Assembly (NCBI GenBank): GCA_963740525.1
Contig: CAVUEG010000008.1
Coordinates: 1 to 64,000 of the forward strand
From: CAVUEG01 sp963740525
GTDB taxonomy: Bacteria; Actinomycetota; Actinomycetes; Propionibacteriales; Nocardioidaceae
Direction: 5' to 3'
DNA length: 64,000 nucleotides
Below are positions 28,412 through 36,265 of the stretch, piece after piece (position 1 is the stretch's first letter; every line of letters begins with the position of its first letter). The notes beneath the pieces are model-generated. The model worked only from the letters and a program-made list of their open reading frames with translations, did no database searches and was not told where the DNA came from. Both the position numbers and the translations under genes were made by a program.

Positions 28412-29017
28412 ATGTCCCTCGTCGTGCTCACGATCGACCAGCGTGACAGCCGGGCCGGTGCGGACCGGGTGCCCGCCCTCATGTCGACCCTCAACGACGC
28501 GGCGCTCGGACGGCTGCTGCGTCGCTTCGAACGCACCGCGGGGGACGAGGTCCAGGGCGTGCTGGACGGCTCGGAACCCGTGCTCGCCAGGCTCGAGACC
28601 CTGATCCGCGACGGTGGGTGGAACATCGGCCTCGGCGTCGGTCCCGTCGAGGAGCCGCTCCCCCGGAGCACCCGTGCGGGCCGCGGGGAGGCCTTCCTGG
28701 CGGCACGGCAAGCGGTGAACCGCTCCAAGCAGACCCCTGCCCGGTTGAGTGTGGTCGGCACCGACGAGTACCACTCCGAGCACCTGGAGACGGTGCTCTG
28801 GCTCTGGGCCGGCGTGCTGTCGCGACGGAGCGCACGCGGCTGGGAGGTGGTCGACCTGATCGAGAGCGGCTCGTCGTACACCGAGGCCGCCACGGCCTTG
28901 GGCATCAGCCAGTCAGCGGTCTCGCAACGCGCCGCGGCCGCCGGCGTGGTCGAGGGGGCGCGTGCTCGTATGCTCGCCGGGCACATGCTGGACGACTTGC
29001 TCTCGGAGAAGAAATGA
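28412..29017 (+). CDS. SatD-like protein with C-terminal helix-turn-helix
   Basis: A 201-residue protein. The N-terminal part MSLVVLTIDQRDSRAGADRV, RRFERTAGDEVQGVLD and WNIGLGVGPVEEPLPRSTRA resembles the SatD family (PF16264), named from a Streptococcus acid-tolerance locus. The C-terminal part DLIESGSSYTEAATALGISQ followed by SAVSQRAAAAG is a clear HTH. The ATG at 28412 has GGGAGGAG at the right distance. A perfect palindrome lies just upstream. It overlaps the following membrane-protein gene by ATGA. The pair is probably a regulator plus its membrane partner; the signal sensed is unknown. Confidence 0.65.
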   Translation: MSLVVLTIDQRDSRAGADRVPALMSTLNDAALGRLLRRFERTAGDEVQGVLDGSEPVLARLETLIRDGGWNIGLGVGPVEEPLPRSTRAGRGEAFLAARQAVNRSKQTPARLSVVGTDEYHSEHLETVLWLWAGVLSRRSARGWEVVDLIESGSSYTEAATALGISQSAVSQRAAAAGVVEGARARMLAGHMLDDLLSEKK

Positions 29018-29580
29018 CCCTGCTCGCCCTGGCCCTGACACTGCTCTTGCTCGTGTCGGCGGCAGCCTCGCTCCTCGGCTGGTGGCTGGCCCCGGGCGAC
29101 CGGCGACTCCTGCTCAGCCTGGTGGTGCAGCTCGGGGGCGCGGCCGCCGCATGGCTCGTGCTGCTCGCCGGCAACCGCTGGCTGCAGGACGCGCCTCCGC
29201 ACGTCCTCGTCCTGCTGCTGACCGGGACGCTGGCCGTCGCCGGCGGTGGCCCGCTGACAGCAGGAGTGCTGTGGTTGGTCGACCGGCACCGGCCAACCGA
29301 CGGACACGACTCACTCGAGGACGCTGGAGAGGTCCTCCGGGGCGGCGCTTGGATCGGCGCCCTCGAACGCGGGGCGATCTACGTCGCTCTGTTGGCCGGC
29401 TGGCCCCAAGGCCTCGCCGTCGTGCTCGCGGTCAAGGGCCTGGGGCGCTACCCCGAGCTGCGCGCCACGGGCACCGGCGCGGCCGAGCGATTCATCATCG
29501 GCACGATGGTCAGCGTGCTCTGGGTCGTCGTCATCGCCGGCGCGGTGCACGAGCTGGCCGTGACGCTGCCTCTGACCTGA
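29014..29580 (+). CDS. membrane protein coupled to the SatD-like gene, unknown function
   Basis: A 188-residue protein with about five hydrophobic segments (LLALALTLLLLVSAAASLLG, LLSLVVQLGGAAAAWLVLLA, VLVLLLTGTLAVAGGG, GAIYVALLAGWPQGLAVVLA, FIIGTMVSVLWVVVIAGAVH). Between them lies a loop with KGLGRYPELR, a motif I associate with membrane proteins encoded beside SatD homologues, though no named function exists. It overlaps the upstream gene by ATGA and is therefore co-expressed. Confidence 0.65.
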   Translation: MTLLALALTLLLLVSAAASLLGWWLAPGDRRLLLSLVVQLGGAAAAWLVLLAGNRWLQDAPPHVLVLLLTGTLAVAGGGPLTAGVLWLVDRHRPTDGHDSLEDAGEVLRGGAWIGALERGAIYVALLAGWPQGLAVVLAVKGLGRYPELRATGTGAAERFIIGTMVSVLWVVVIAGAVHELAVTLPLT

Positions 29581-29581
29581 G

Positions 29582-29600
29582 TCCCGCTCGCTCCGCGGGA
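29582..29600. terminator. short hairpin between convergent genes
   Basis: TCCCGC (29582-29587) pairs with GCGGGA (29595-29600) around a seven-base loop, filling the 25-bp gap between the convergent stop codons at 29580 and 29606. It has no T-run. Its position suggests a bidirectional transcription stop. Confidence 0.4.
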
Positions 29601-29605
29601 GACCG

Positions 29606-30985
29606 TCAGGGCTGTGCCGGTTCGGGCTCGGCTTCGTCTCCCGGCACGAGATCGGTGGACGGCCCCACCATCACCATCGTGAGCGGCTGAACGAACAGCT
29701 CGGCCGCGAGCTCACGAACGTCCTCCAGCGTCACCTCGTCGATGCGGTCCAGGACCTCGTCGATGCTGGGCAGCTCGTCGTACAGGAGCTCGGCCTTCGC
29801 GATCCGCGACATCCGCGACCCCGAGTCCTCCAGGGACAGGACCAGTCCTCCGCGTAGCTGGCCCTTGCCTCGCACGAGCTCTTCCGCGGTCAGTCCGTCC
29901 TCGGCGATCTTGCGCAGCTCGTCGCGGACAACAGCCACCACGTCGTCGACCTTCGACGGCAGGCAGCCCACCGAGACGCCGACCATTCCCGCGTCGGCGT
30001 AGTGCGAGGCGAACGAGAAGACCGAGTAGGCGAGACCGCGGTGCTCGCGGACCTCCTGGAACAGGCGCGAGGAGGTCCCGCCTCCCAGGGCTGCGTTGAG
30101 GACTCCCAGGGCATACCGCCGGTCGTCGGTGCGCACGAGGCCGTTGACTCCGAGGACCACGTTCACCTGCTCGAGCGCGCGGACCGCGGTCACCGTTCCC
30201 GGGCGCGTCTTGCGGGCTTGTTCGGTGCGGCGCACCGGCAACGGCCGGGCGCTCGGGTCGGAGAGGAAGTTGTTGCGGGCGAACGCCTTGCGCACCTGGC
30301 GTACGACGTCGGCGTGGTCGAGGTTGCCGGCTGCGGCGACCACGGTGTTCTCGGCCCGGTAGCGGCTGCGGTAGTACCGGACGATCTGGGCGCGGGTCAG
30401 CGTCCGGATCGACTCGGCGGTGCCGGCGATGGGACGGCCCAGTGGCGTGTCGCCCCAGGCATGTGCGGCGTACAGGTTGTGCGCGACGTCGTCGGGGTCG
30501 TCGTCGTGCATGGCGATCTCGTCGAGGATCACCTCGCGTTCGGCCTCGACGTCCTCCGCGGTCACCAGGGAGGAGGTGACCATGTCACCGAGCACGTCCA
30601 CCGCCATCGGCAGGTCCTCGTCGAGAACCCGCGCGTGGTAGCAGGTGTACTCCTTGGCGGTGAATGCGTTGAACTCGCCGCCGACCGTGTCCAGGGCGAC
30701 TGAGATGTCGAGCGCAGAGCGGCCCGGCGTGCCCTTGAAGAGCAGGTGCTCCAGGAAGTGCGACGCTCCCGAGAGCGTCGGCGCCTCGTCGCGTGACCCG
30801 ACCCCGACCCAGATCCCGATGCTGGCTGAGCGGACACCGGGCATCTGCTCGGTGACGACCCGCAGCCCCCCTGGCAGGACGGTGCGGCGGACTCGGGAGA
30901 TGACCGAGCCGCCGTCGTCCTTTTGCTCCAGGAGGGTGCGGGTCGTGCCGGGCTTCTGGTGAGCCGCGGGAGGAGTGCGAGGCAA
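29606..30985 (-). CDS. M16 family zinc metallopeptidase (processing-peptidase-like)
   Basis: An insulinase-family (M16B) protease of about 460 residues. The inverted zinc motif is SGASHFLEHLLFKGT (HxxEH), with the distal glutamate in the region VEAEREVILDEIAMHDDDP. The second, inactive M16 domain follows (GGGTSSRLFQEVREHRGLAY). It sits five bases after pnp, the conserved pnp-M16 order of Gram-positives, and may degrade peptides or take part in protein quality control. The start is uncertain: a TTG at 30985, just after the pnp stop, is used here; an ATG at 31042 would overlap pnp. Confidence 0.88.
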   Translation of the reverse strand: MPRTPPAAHQKPGTTRTLLEQKDDGGSVISRVRRTVLPGGLRVVTEQMPGVRSASIGIWVGVGSRDEAPTLSGASHFLEHLLFKGTPGRSALDISVALDTVGGEFNAFTAKEYTCYHARVLDEDLPMAVDVLGDMVTSSLVTAEDVEAEREVILDEIAMHDDDPDDVAHNLYAAHAWGDTPLGRPIAGTAESIRTLTRAQIVRYYRSRYRAENTVVAAAGNLDHADVVRQVRKAFARNNFLSDPSARPLPVRRTEQARKTRPGTVTAVRALEQVNVVLGVNGLVRTDDRRYALGVLNAALGGGTSSRLFQEVREHRGLAYSVFSFASHYADAGMVGVSVGCLPSKVDDVVAVVRDELRKIAEDGLTAEELVRGKGQLRGGLVLSLEDSGSRMSRIAKAELLYDELPSIDEVLDRIDEVTLEDVRELAAELFVQPLTMVMVGPSTDLVPGDEAEPEPAQP

Positions 30986-30989
30986 GGAG

Positions 30990-33221
30990 TTACTCGGCCG
31001 CGTCTTCCTCGGAGGGCTCACCCTCGGCGGAGTCGTCACCATCGGCGACGGGGATCAGCGAGAGCTTGCCGCGGTCGTCGATCTCGGCGATCTCGACCTG
31101 GACCTTCTGTCCCACCGACACCACGTCGTCGACGTTCTCGACCCGCTTCCCACCGGCCAGCGAACGGAGCTTGCTGATGTGCAGCAGCCCGTCCTTGCCC
31201 GGGAGCAGCGACACGAACGCACCGAAGTTCGTCGTCTTGACGACCGTGCCGAGGTAACGCTCGCCGACCTCGGGCATCGTGGGGTTCGCGATGCCGTTGA
31301 TGATCGTGCGGGCAGCCTCGGCGGACTCGCCGTTGGTGGCACCGATGTAGATGGTGCCGTCGTCCTCGATGCTGATCTGCGCACCGGTGTCGTCCTGGAT
31401 CTGGTTGATCATCTTGCCCTTGGGGCCGATGACCTCACCGATCTTGTCGACGGGGATCCGCACCGTGATGATGCGCGGCGCGTGCAGCGACATCTCCTCG
31501 GGGGCGTCGATGGCCTCGGCCATGACGTCGAGGATCGCGATCCGGGCGTCCTTGGCCTGGCCCAGCGCCGCACCCAGGACCTCGGCGGGGATGCCGTCGA
31601 GCTTGGTGTCGAGCTGGAGGGCGGTGACGAACTCGCGCGTACCGGCGACCTTGAAGTCCATGTCGCCGAACGCGTCCTCGGCGCCGAGGATGTCGGTCAG
31701 CGCGACGAACTCGGTCTTGCCGTCGACCTCGCCGGAGACGAGACCCATGGCGATACCGGCGACCGAGGCCCGCAGCGGGACACCGGCCTGCAGCAGCGAC
31801 ATCGTCGAGGCGCAGACGGAGCCCATCGAGGTGGAGCCGTTGGAGCTCATCGCCTCGGAGATCTGTCGGATCGCGTACGGGAACTCCTCGCGCGTCGGCA
31901 GCACCGGCAGCAGCGCCCGGCGAGCCAGCGCACCGTGTCCGACCTCGCGGCGCTTGGGCGAACCCACGCGACCGGTCTCACCGGTGGAGTACGGCGGGAA
32001 GACGTACTTGTGCATGTAGCGACGCGACTTCTCCGGGGAGAGCGTGTCGAGCTTCTGCTCGAGGGTCAGCATGTTCAGCGTCGTGACACCCAGGATCTGG
32101 GTCTCGCCACGCTCGAACAGCGCCGAGCCGTGCACGCGCGGGATCACGGCGACCTCGGCGGACAGGGTGCGGATGTCGGACAGCCCGCGGCCGTCCATGC
32201 GGACCTTGTCGCGCAGGACGCGCTCACGGACCAGTGACTTGGTCAGCGACCGGAAGGCAGCGCCGAGCTCCTTCTCGCGGCCCTCGAAGTCACCGGCGAC
32301 CTTGTCCATGACAGACGCCTTGACCTCGTCGAGCTTGGCTTCGCGCTCGAGCTTGCCCGTGATCAGCAGCGCCGAGCTCAGGTCGGCCTTGCCGGCCGTC
32401 TCGATGGCGGCGTACGCGTCGTCCTCGTAGTCAAGGAAGATCGGGAAGTCCTGGACGGGCTTGGCGGCCTGCTTGGCCAACTCGGCCTGCGCCTCGCACA
32501 GCTGCTTGATGAACGGCTTCGCCGCGTCAAGACCGCCGGCGACGACGGCCTCGGTGGGCGCCTGGGTGCCGGACTGCACGAGGTTCCAGGTGGACTCGGT
32601 GGCCTCCGCCTCGACCATCATGATCGCGACATCGCCGGTCTCGGTGACCCGGCCTGCGACGACCATGTCGAAGACGGCGTCCTCGAGCTGGCTGTGGGTC
32701 GGGAACGCCACCCACTGCCCCTCGATCAGGGCCACCCGCACGCCACCGACGGGGCCGGAGAACGGCAGGCCGGAGATCTGGGTGGACAGCGACGCGGCGT
32801 TGATCGCGAGCACGTCGTAGGGGTGGTCGGGGTCCAGCGCCAGGACGGTGATGACGACCTGGACCTCGTTGCGCAGACCCTTCTTGAAGGTCGGGCGCAG
32901 CGGCCGGTCGATCAGACGGCAGGTGAGGATCGCGTCCTCGCCCGGGCGACCCTCGCTGCGGAAGAACGAGCCCGGGATCTGGCCCGCGGCGTACATCCGC
33001 TCCTCGACGTCGATGGTCAAGGGGAAGAAGTCGAAGTGGTCCTTGGGCTGCTTGCCGGCGGTGGTCGCCGAGAGCAGCATGGTCTCGTCATCGAGGTAGG
33101 CGGTCACCGATCCGGCGGCCTGACGGGCAAGGAGCCCGGTCTCGAACTTGACTGTGCGGGTGCCGAACTTGCCGTTGTCGAGCACGGTTTCGACGGCTGA
33201 AATGACGGGTCCCTCAGACAA
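30990..33221 (-). CDS. pnp: polyribonucleotide nucleotidyltransferase (PNPase)
   Basis: PNPase degrades RNA 3' to 5' by phosphorolysis as a trimeric ring; in actinobacteria it also synthesises tails. The 743-residue protein has two RNase PH domains (the first with FFRSEGRPGEDAILTCRLID, the second with MGSVCASTMSLLQAGVPL), a KH domain (GPKGKMINQIQDDTGAQISI) and an S1 domain (YLGTVVKTTNFGAFVSLLPG). The tail is acidic. The TTG at 33219-33221 is preferred, with AAAGGGA seven bases upstream; a longer in-frame extension is untypical. It follows rpsO in the classic order. Confidence 0.97.
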   Translation of the reverse strand: MSEGPVISAVETVLDNGKFGTRTVKFETGLLARQAAGSVTAYLDDETMLLSATTAGKQPKDHFDFFPLTIDVEERMYAAGQIPGSFFRSEGRPGEDAILTCRLIDRPLRPTFKKGLRNEVQVVITVLALDPDHPYDVLAINAASLSTQISGLPFSGPVGGVRVALIEGQWVAFPTHSQLEDAVFDMVVAGRVTETGDVAIMMVEAEATESTWNLVQSGTQAPTEAVVAGGLDAAKPFIKQLCEAQAELAKQAAKPVQDFPIFLDYEDDAYAAIETAGKADLSSALLITGKLEREAKLDEVKASVMDKVAGDFEGREKELGAAFRSLTKSLVRERVLRDKVRMDGRGLSDIRTLSAEVAVIPRVHGSALFERGETQILGVTTLNMLTLEQKLDTLSPEKSRRYMHKYVFPPYSTGETGRVGSPKRREVGHGALARRALLPVLPTREEFPYAIRQISEAMSSNGSTSMGSVCASTMSLLQAGVPLRASVAGIAMGLVSGEVDGKTEFVALTDILGAEDAFGDMDFKVAGTREFVTALQLDTKLDGIPAEVLGAALGQAKDARIAILDVMAEAIDAPEEMSLHAPRIITVRIPVDKIGEVIGPKGKMINQIQDDTGAQISIEDDGTIYIGATNGESAEAARTIINGIANPTMPEVGERYLGTVVKTTNFGAFVSLLPGKDGLLHISKLRSLAGGKRVENVDDVVSVGQKVQVEIAEIDDRGKLSLIPVADGDDSAEGEPSEEDAAE

Positions 33222-33497
33222 GGGGTATCCCTTTCTCTTCGCGGAGCGAGCCGCGATGGCGCCATGGGGAACCAGGCGCCCAGCCACCCGACGGTGCCGG
33301 GGACTGGAGACCTGCGAAATTTGTGGCCGGTCTTCGATCGAGGCCCGCGGCCGCGTGGACGCTGTCGCGTCGGACGCTCCGAGGGCCACTACCGAGGACC
33401 GGGCCAGACGTCCGCGGGTCGCTCCTTGGGTGTGGTGATTGTTCAGTTATGGGGTTACCCGGACGAGGTTAGTCGCCGGATGTCCCCGATGCGAGAA

Positions 33498-33536
33498 GGA
33501 GCGGCGTCCGCCTGTGGTGCCGGCGGAAACCGCTCC
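33498..33536 (-). terminator. strong hairpin in the rpsO-pnp intergenic region
   Basis: On the minus strand GGAGCGG and TCCGCC arms pair with GGCGGA and CCGCTCC, two stacked stems separated by a 2-nt internal loop, starting nine bases after the rpsO stop. The remaining 323 bp to pnp (33222-33544) shows nothing else. In other bacteria the rpsO-pnp spacer forms an RNase III-processed hairpin; this may be its counterpart or a partial terminator. Confidence 0.65.
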
Positions 33537-33544
33537 TCTCATGA

Positions 33545-33820
33545 CTATCGGCGGAGGCCGAGGCGCTCCACGATCGAGCGGTAGCGCGCGATCTCGGTCT
33601 TGTTCAGGTAGTTGAGGAGCCGGCGACGCTGACCCACCAGCAGGAGCAGACCACGACGGCTGTGGTGGTCGTGCTTGTGCGTCTTCAGGTGGTCGGTCAG
33701 GTGCTTGATCCGGAAGCTGAGGAGCGCGATCTGAACCTCAGGTGACCCGGTGTCACCTTCGCCGGTGGAATACTCGGCGATGATCTTCTTCTTGGTCTCC
33801 GCGTCGGTACCGATGCTCAC
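33545..33820 (-). CDS. rpsO: 30S ribosomal protein S15
   Basis: S15 is a primary 16S rRNA-binding protein of the platform. This 91-residue protein matches the full family length, with TGSPEVQIALLSFRIKHLTD and KHDHHSRRGLLLLVGQRRRL in place. The GTG start at 33818-33820 has GAAAGGAG six bases upstream. pnp follows. The usual upstream neighbour ribF is 9.5 kb away here. Confidence 0.98.
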   Translation of the reverse strand: MSIGTDAETKKKIIAEYSTGEGDTGSPEVQIALLSFRIKHLTDHLKTHKHDHHSRRGLLLLVGQRRRLLNYLNKTEIARYRSIVERLGLRR

Positions 33821-34078
33821 GCGGGTCTCCTTTCGTGGGTCTCGTTGCGCGGCGCGCCGGGGCCTGTTCTCCCGGGCACTCTGGATCCGCGGCCGTTACA
33901 CGGCGGTCAACGTATGTGGGTGTCGCACCGGCCACACAGGCTCGGGCAACCGTCCAAGGCTAGCAGCGGGCACCTGTGGACGACGAATCGTCGCCAGGCG
34001 GGGACGGGGGCCTCGCCGTCGTGCTCGAGCCGTGGCCGCTTCTCGGGGGACGCGGTAGGTCGTGCGAGGATCCGAGGC

Positions 34079-36229
34079 GTGACCGCGACCACCGCCCACG
34101 GATCCCCACCGTCCACCACGAAGCTCGGCGTCTGCAACCTCTGCGAGGCGATCTGCGGGCTGGAGTTGACGGTCGAGGCCAACCGGGTGACCGGAGTGCG
34201 CGGGAGCTCCGCCGATCCGCTGTCGCGCGGCCACCTCTGCCCCAAGGGGGTCGCCCTGCCCGACGTGCACGACGACCCCGACCGGCTGCGCCGCCCCGTA
34301 CGCCGCACCGGCGACGCGTGGGAGGAGATCGGCTGGGACGAGGCCCTCGACCTGGTGGCCGACAACCTGGCACGCACGGTCAACACCCACGGTCGAGACG
34401 CCCTCGGCATCTACCTCGGCAACCCGAACGTCCACAGCCTCGGCTCGATGACCCACGGCACGGCGATGGTCAAGTCCCTGCGGACCCGCAACACCTACTC
34501 CGCGACGTCGGTCGACCAACTTCCGCATCAGCTCGTTGCCTGGCTGATGTACGGCCACCAGCTGCTGATCCCCGTTCCCGACATCGACCGCACGAGCTAC
34601 TTCCTGGTCCTCGGCGGGAACCCGATGGCCTCCAACGGGTCGATCATGACGGTTCCCGACTTCCCCCAGAGGCTGCGCGCGCTGAAGGAACGCGGCGGAA
34701 GGATGGTGGTGATCGACCCCCGGCGCACCGAGACCGCCAAGGTTGCCAGCGAGCACCACTTCATCCGGCCGGGCACCGACGCTCTACTGCTCCTCGCCAT
34801 GCTGCACGTGCTCATCGAGGAGGACCTGACTACTCCTCTCGCCTACGTCGACGACCTCGAGACGGTGCGACTGGCCGTGCGGGAGTTCACCCCGGAGCTG
34901 GCTGCCGGGTCAACCGGGATCGATGCCGAGGAGATCAGACGGATCACCCGGGAGTACGCCGCCGCTGACGGAGCCGCCGCGTACGGCCGGGTGGGGGTCT
35001 CGACCCACGCCTTCGGCAGTGTCTGCCAGTGGGCGCTGCAGTGCCTGAACCTGCTGACCGGCAACGTCGACCGGGTTGGCGGGATGATGTTCACGGAGCC
35101 CGCGATCGACATGGTCGGCAGACGCCTGATCGGGCGCGGCCACCACGACCTGTGGCGTAGCCGGGTCCGTGACCTCCCGGAGTTCGCGGGCGAGCTGCCG
35201 GTCTCCACGCTGAGTGACGAGATCGAGACCCCCGGCGACGGGCAGGTCCGGGCGATGCTCACCCTGGCCGGCAACCCCGTGCTCTCGACTCCTGACGGGA
35301 AGCGGCTGGCGGAGGCGATGAGGTCACTCGACTTCATGGCTGCGGTCGACATCTACCGCAACGAGACGACCCGGCTGGCGGACGTGATCCTGCCGCCGAC
35401 GTCCTCACTCGAGCGCGACCACTACGACCTGGTCTTCCATGTGCTCGCCGTGCGCAACACGGCTCGGTTCACGCCGGCGGTGCTCGAGAAGCAGGCCGAC
35501 GCACTGCACGACTGGGAGATCTATCGGGAGATCGCGCTGCGCACCGCGGCGCGGCTCACTCGCAAGAAGCCGCTGAAGAAGCGGCTCGTCGAGCGGGTCC
35601 GGCTGTCGGTCAGCCCGACCCGGACCATCGCCGCGCTGCTGCTCACGGGTCGGTCTCGGGTCACCCTGCGCACCCTGCGTCGGCACCCGGAGGGCGTCGA
35701 CCTCGGACCGCTCCGACCCGACCTGCTGCCCGCGCGGCTGCAGACGCAGAACCACCGGGTTTCACTGGCGCCGGAGCTGGTGATGTCGGACCTGGTCCGG
35801 CTCCGCGCGGACGCTGGCCCTGGCTCCCAGCCGACCGACGGAGAGCTGCTGCTGGTCGGTCGCCGGCACAAGCAGGACTGCAACTCGTGGATGCACAACA
35901 CGACCCGCCTCACCCGCGGCAAGGCTCGTCACCAGTTGTTGATGCACCCTGACGACCTGGCCGCGCGAGGTCTGGACGACGCGACCCGGGTCAGCGTCAG
36001 CTCTCGCGTCGGGACGGTCGAGGTCGAGGTCCGGTCCAGCGACGACATGATGCCCGGCGTAGTCAGCCTGCCCCACGGCTACGGCCACTCGCACGATGGC
36101 ATGCAGCTCGAGAACGCGGTCCAGGTGCCCGGGCCGTCGATCAACGACCTCACCGACCCCGAGCGGCTCGATGCCGTGTCCGGCAACGCCGTGTTCAGCG
36201 GTGTCCCGGTACGAGTGCTCCCGGCCTGA
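34079..36229 (+). CDS. molybdopterin-dependent oxidoreductase (DMSO reductase superfamily)
   Basis: A 716-residue Mo/W-bisMGD enzyme. Cys19, 22, 26 and 54 (CNLCEAICGL and LCPKG) form a [4Fe-4S] site. Cofactor-binding blocks include IYLGNPNVHSLGS, LVLGGNPMASNGS and VVIDPRRTETAKVA, and the C-terminal dinucleotide domain reads LMHPDDLAARGLDDATRV. TSVDQLP at about 144-150 is where the metal ligand is expected, so Ser or Asp coordination is possible. No Tat signal is visible, so the enzyme is probably cytoplasmic. No electron-transfer subunit, chaperone or cofactor gene is nearby. The start is a GTG; the 258 bp upstream toward rpsO hold no gene. Substrate unknown. Confidence 0.87.
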   Translation: MTATTAHGSPPSTTKLGVCNLCEAICGLELTVEANRVTGVRGSSADPLSRGHLCPKGVALPDVHDDPDRLRRPVRRTGDAWEEIGWDEALDLVADNLARTVNTHGRDALGIYLGNPNVHSLGSMTHGTAMVKSLRTRNTYSATSVDQLPHQLVAWLMYGHQLLIPVPDIDRTSYFLVLGGNPMASNGSIMTVPDFPQRLRALKERGGRMVVIDPRRTETAKVASEHHFIRPGTDALLLLAMLHVLIEEDLTTPLAYVDDLETVRLAVREFTPELAAGSTGIDAEEIRRITREYAAADGAAAYGRVGVSTHAFGSVCQWALQCLNLLTGNVDRVGGMMFTEPAIDMVGRRLIGRGHHDLWRSRVRDLPEFAGELPVSTLSDEIETPGDGQVRAMLTLAGNPVLSTPDGKRLAEAMRSLDFMAAVDIYRNETTRLADVILPPTSSLERDHYDLVFHVLAVRNTARFTPAVLEKQADALHDWEIYREIALRTAARLTRKKPLKKRLVERVRLSVSPTRTIAALLLTGRSRVTLRTLRRHPEGVDLGPLRPDLLPARLQTQNHRVSLAPELVMSDLVRLRADAGPGSQPTDGELLLVGRRHKQDCNSWMHNTTRLTRGKARHQLLMHPDDLAARGLDDATRVSVSSRVGTVEVEVRSSDDMMPGVVSLPHGYGHSHDGMQLENAVQVPGPSINDLTDPERLDAVSGNAVFSGVPVRVLPA

Positions 36230-36265
36230 GCAGGCGGCCCGGGCCGTTGGGGTTCCTCCGGACCG

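Noticed and set aside
33222..34078. tRNA or other structured RNA genes flanking rpsO
   Set aside because: No cloverleaf or known RNA family features; only the rpsO-pnp hairpin at 33498-33536 is convincing.
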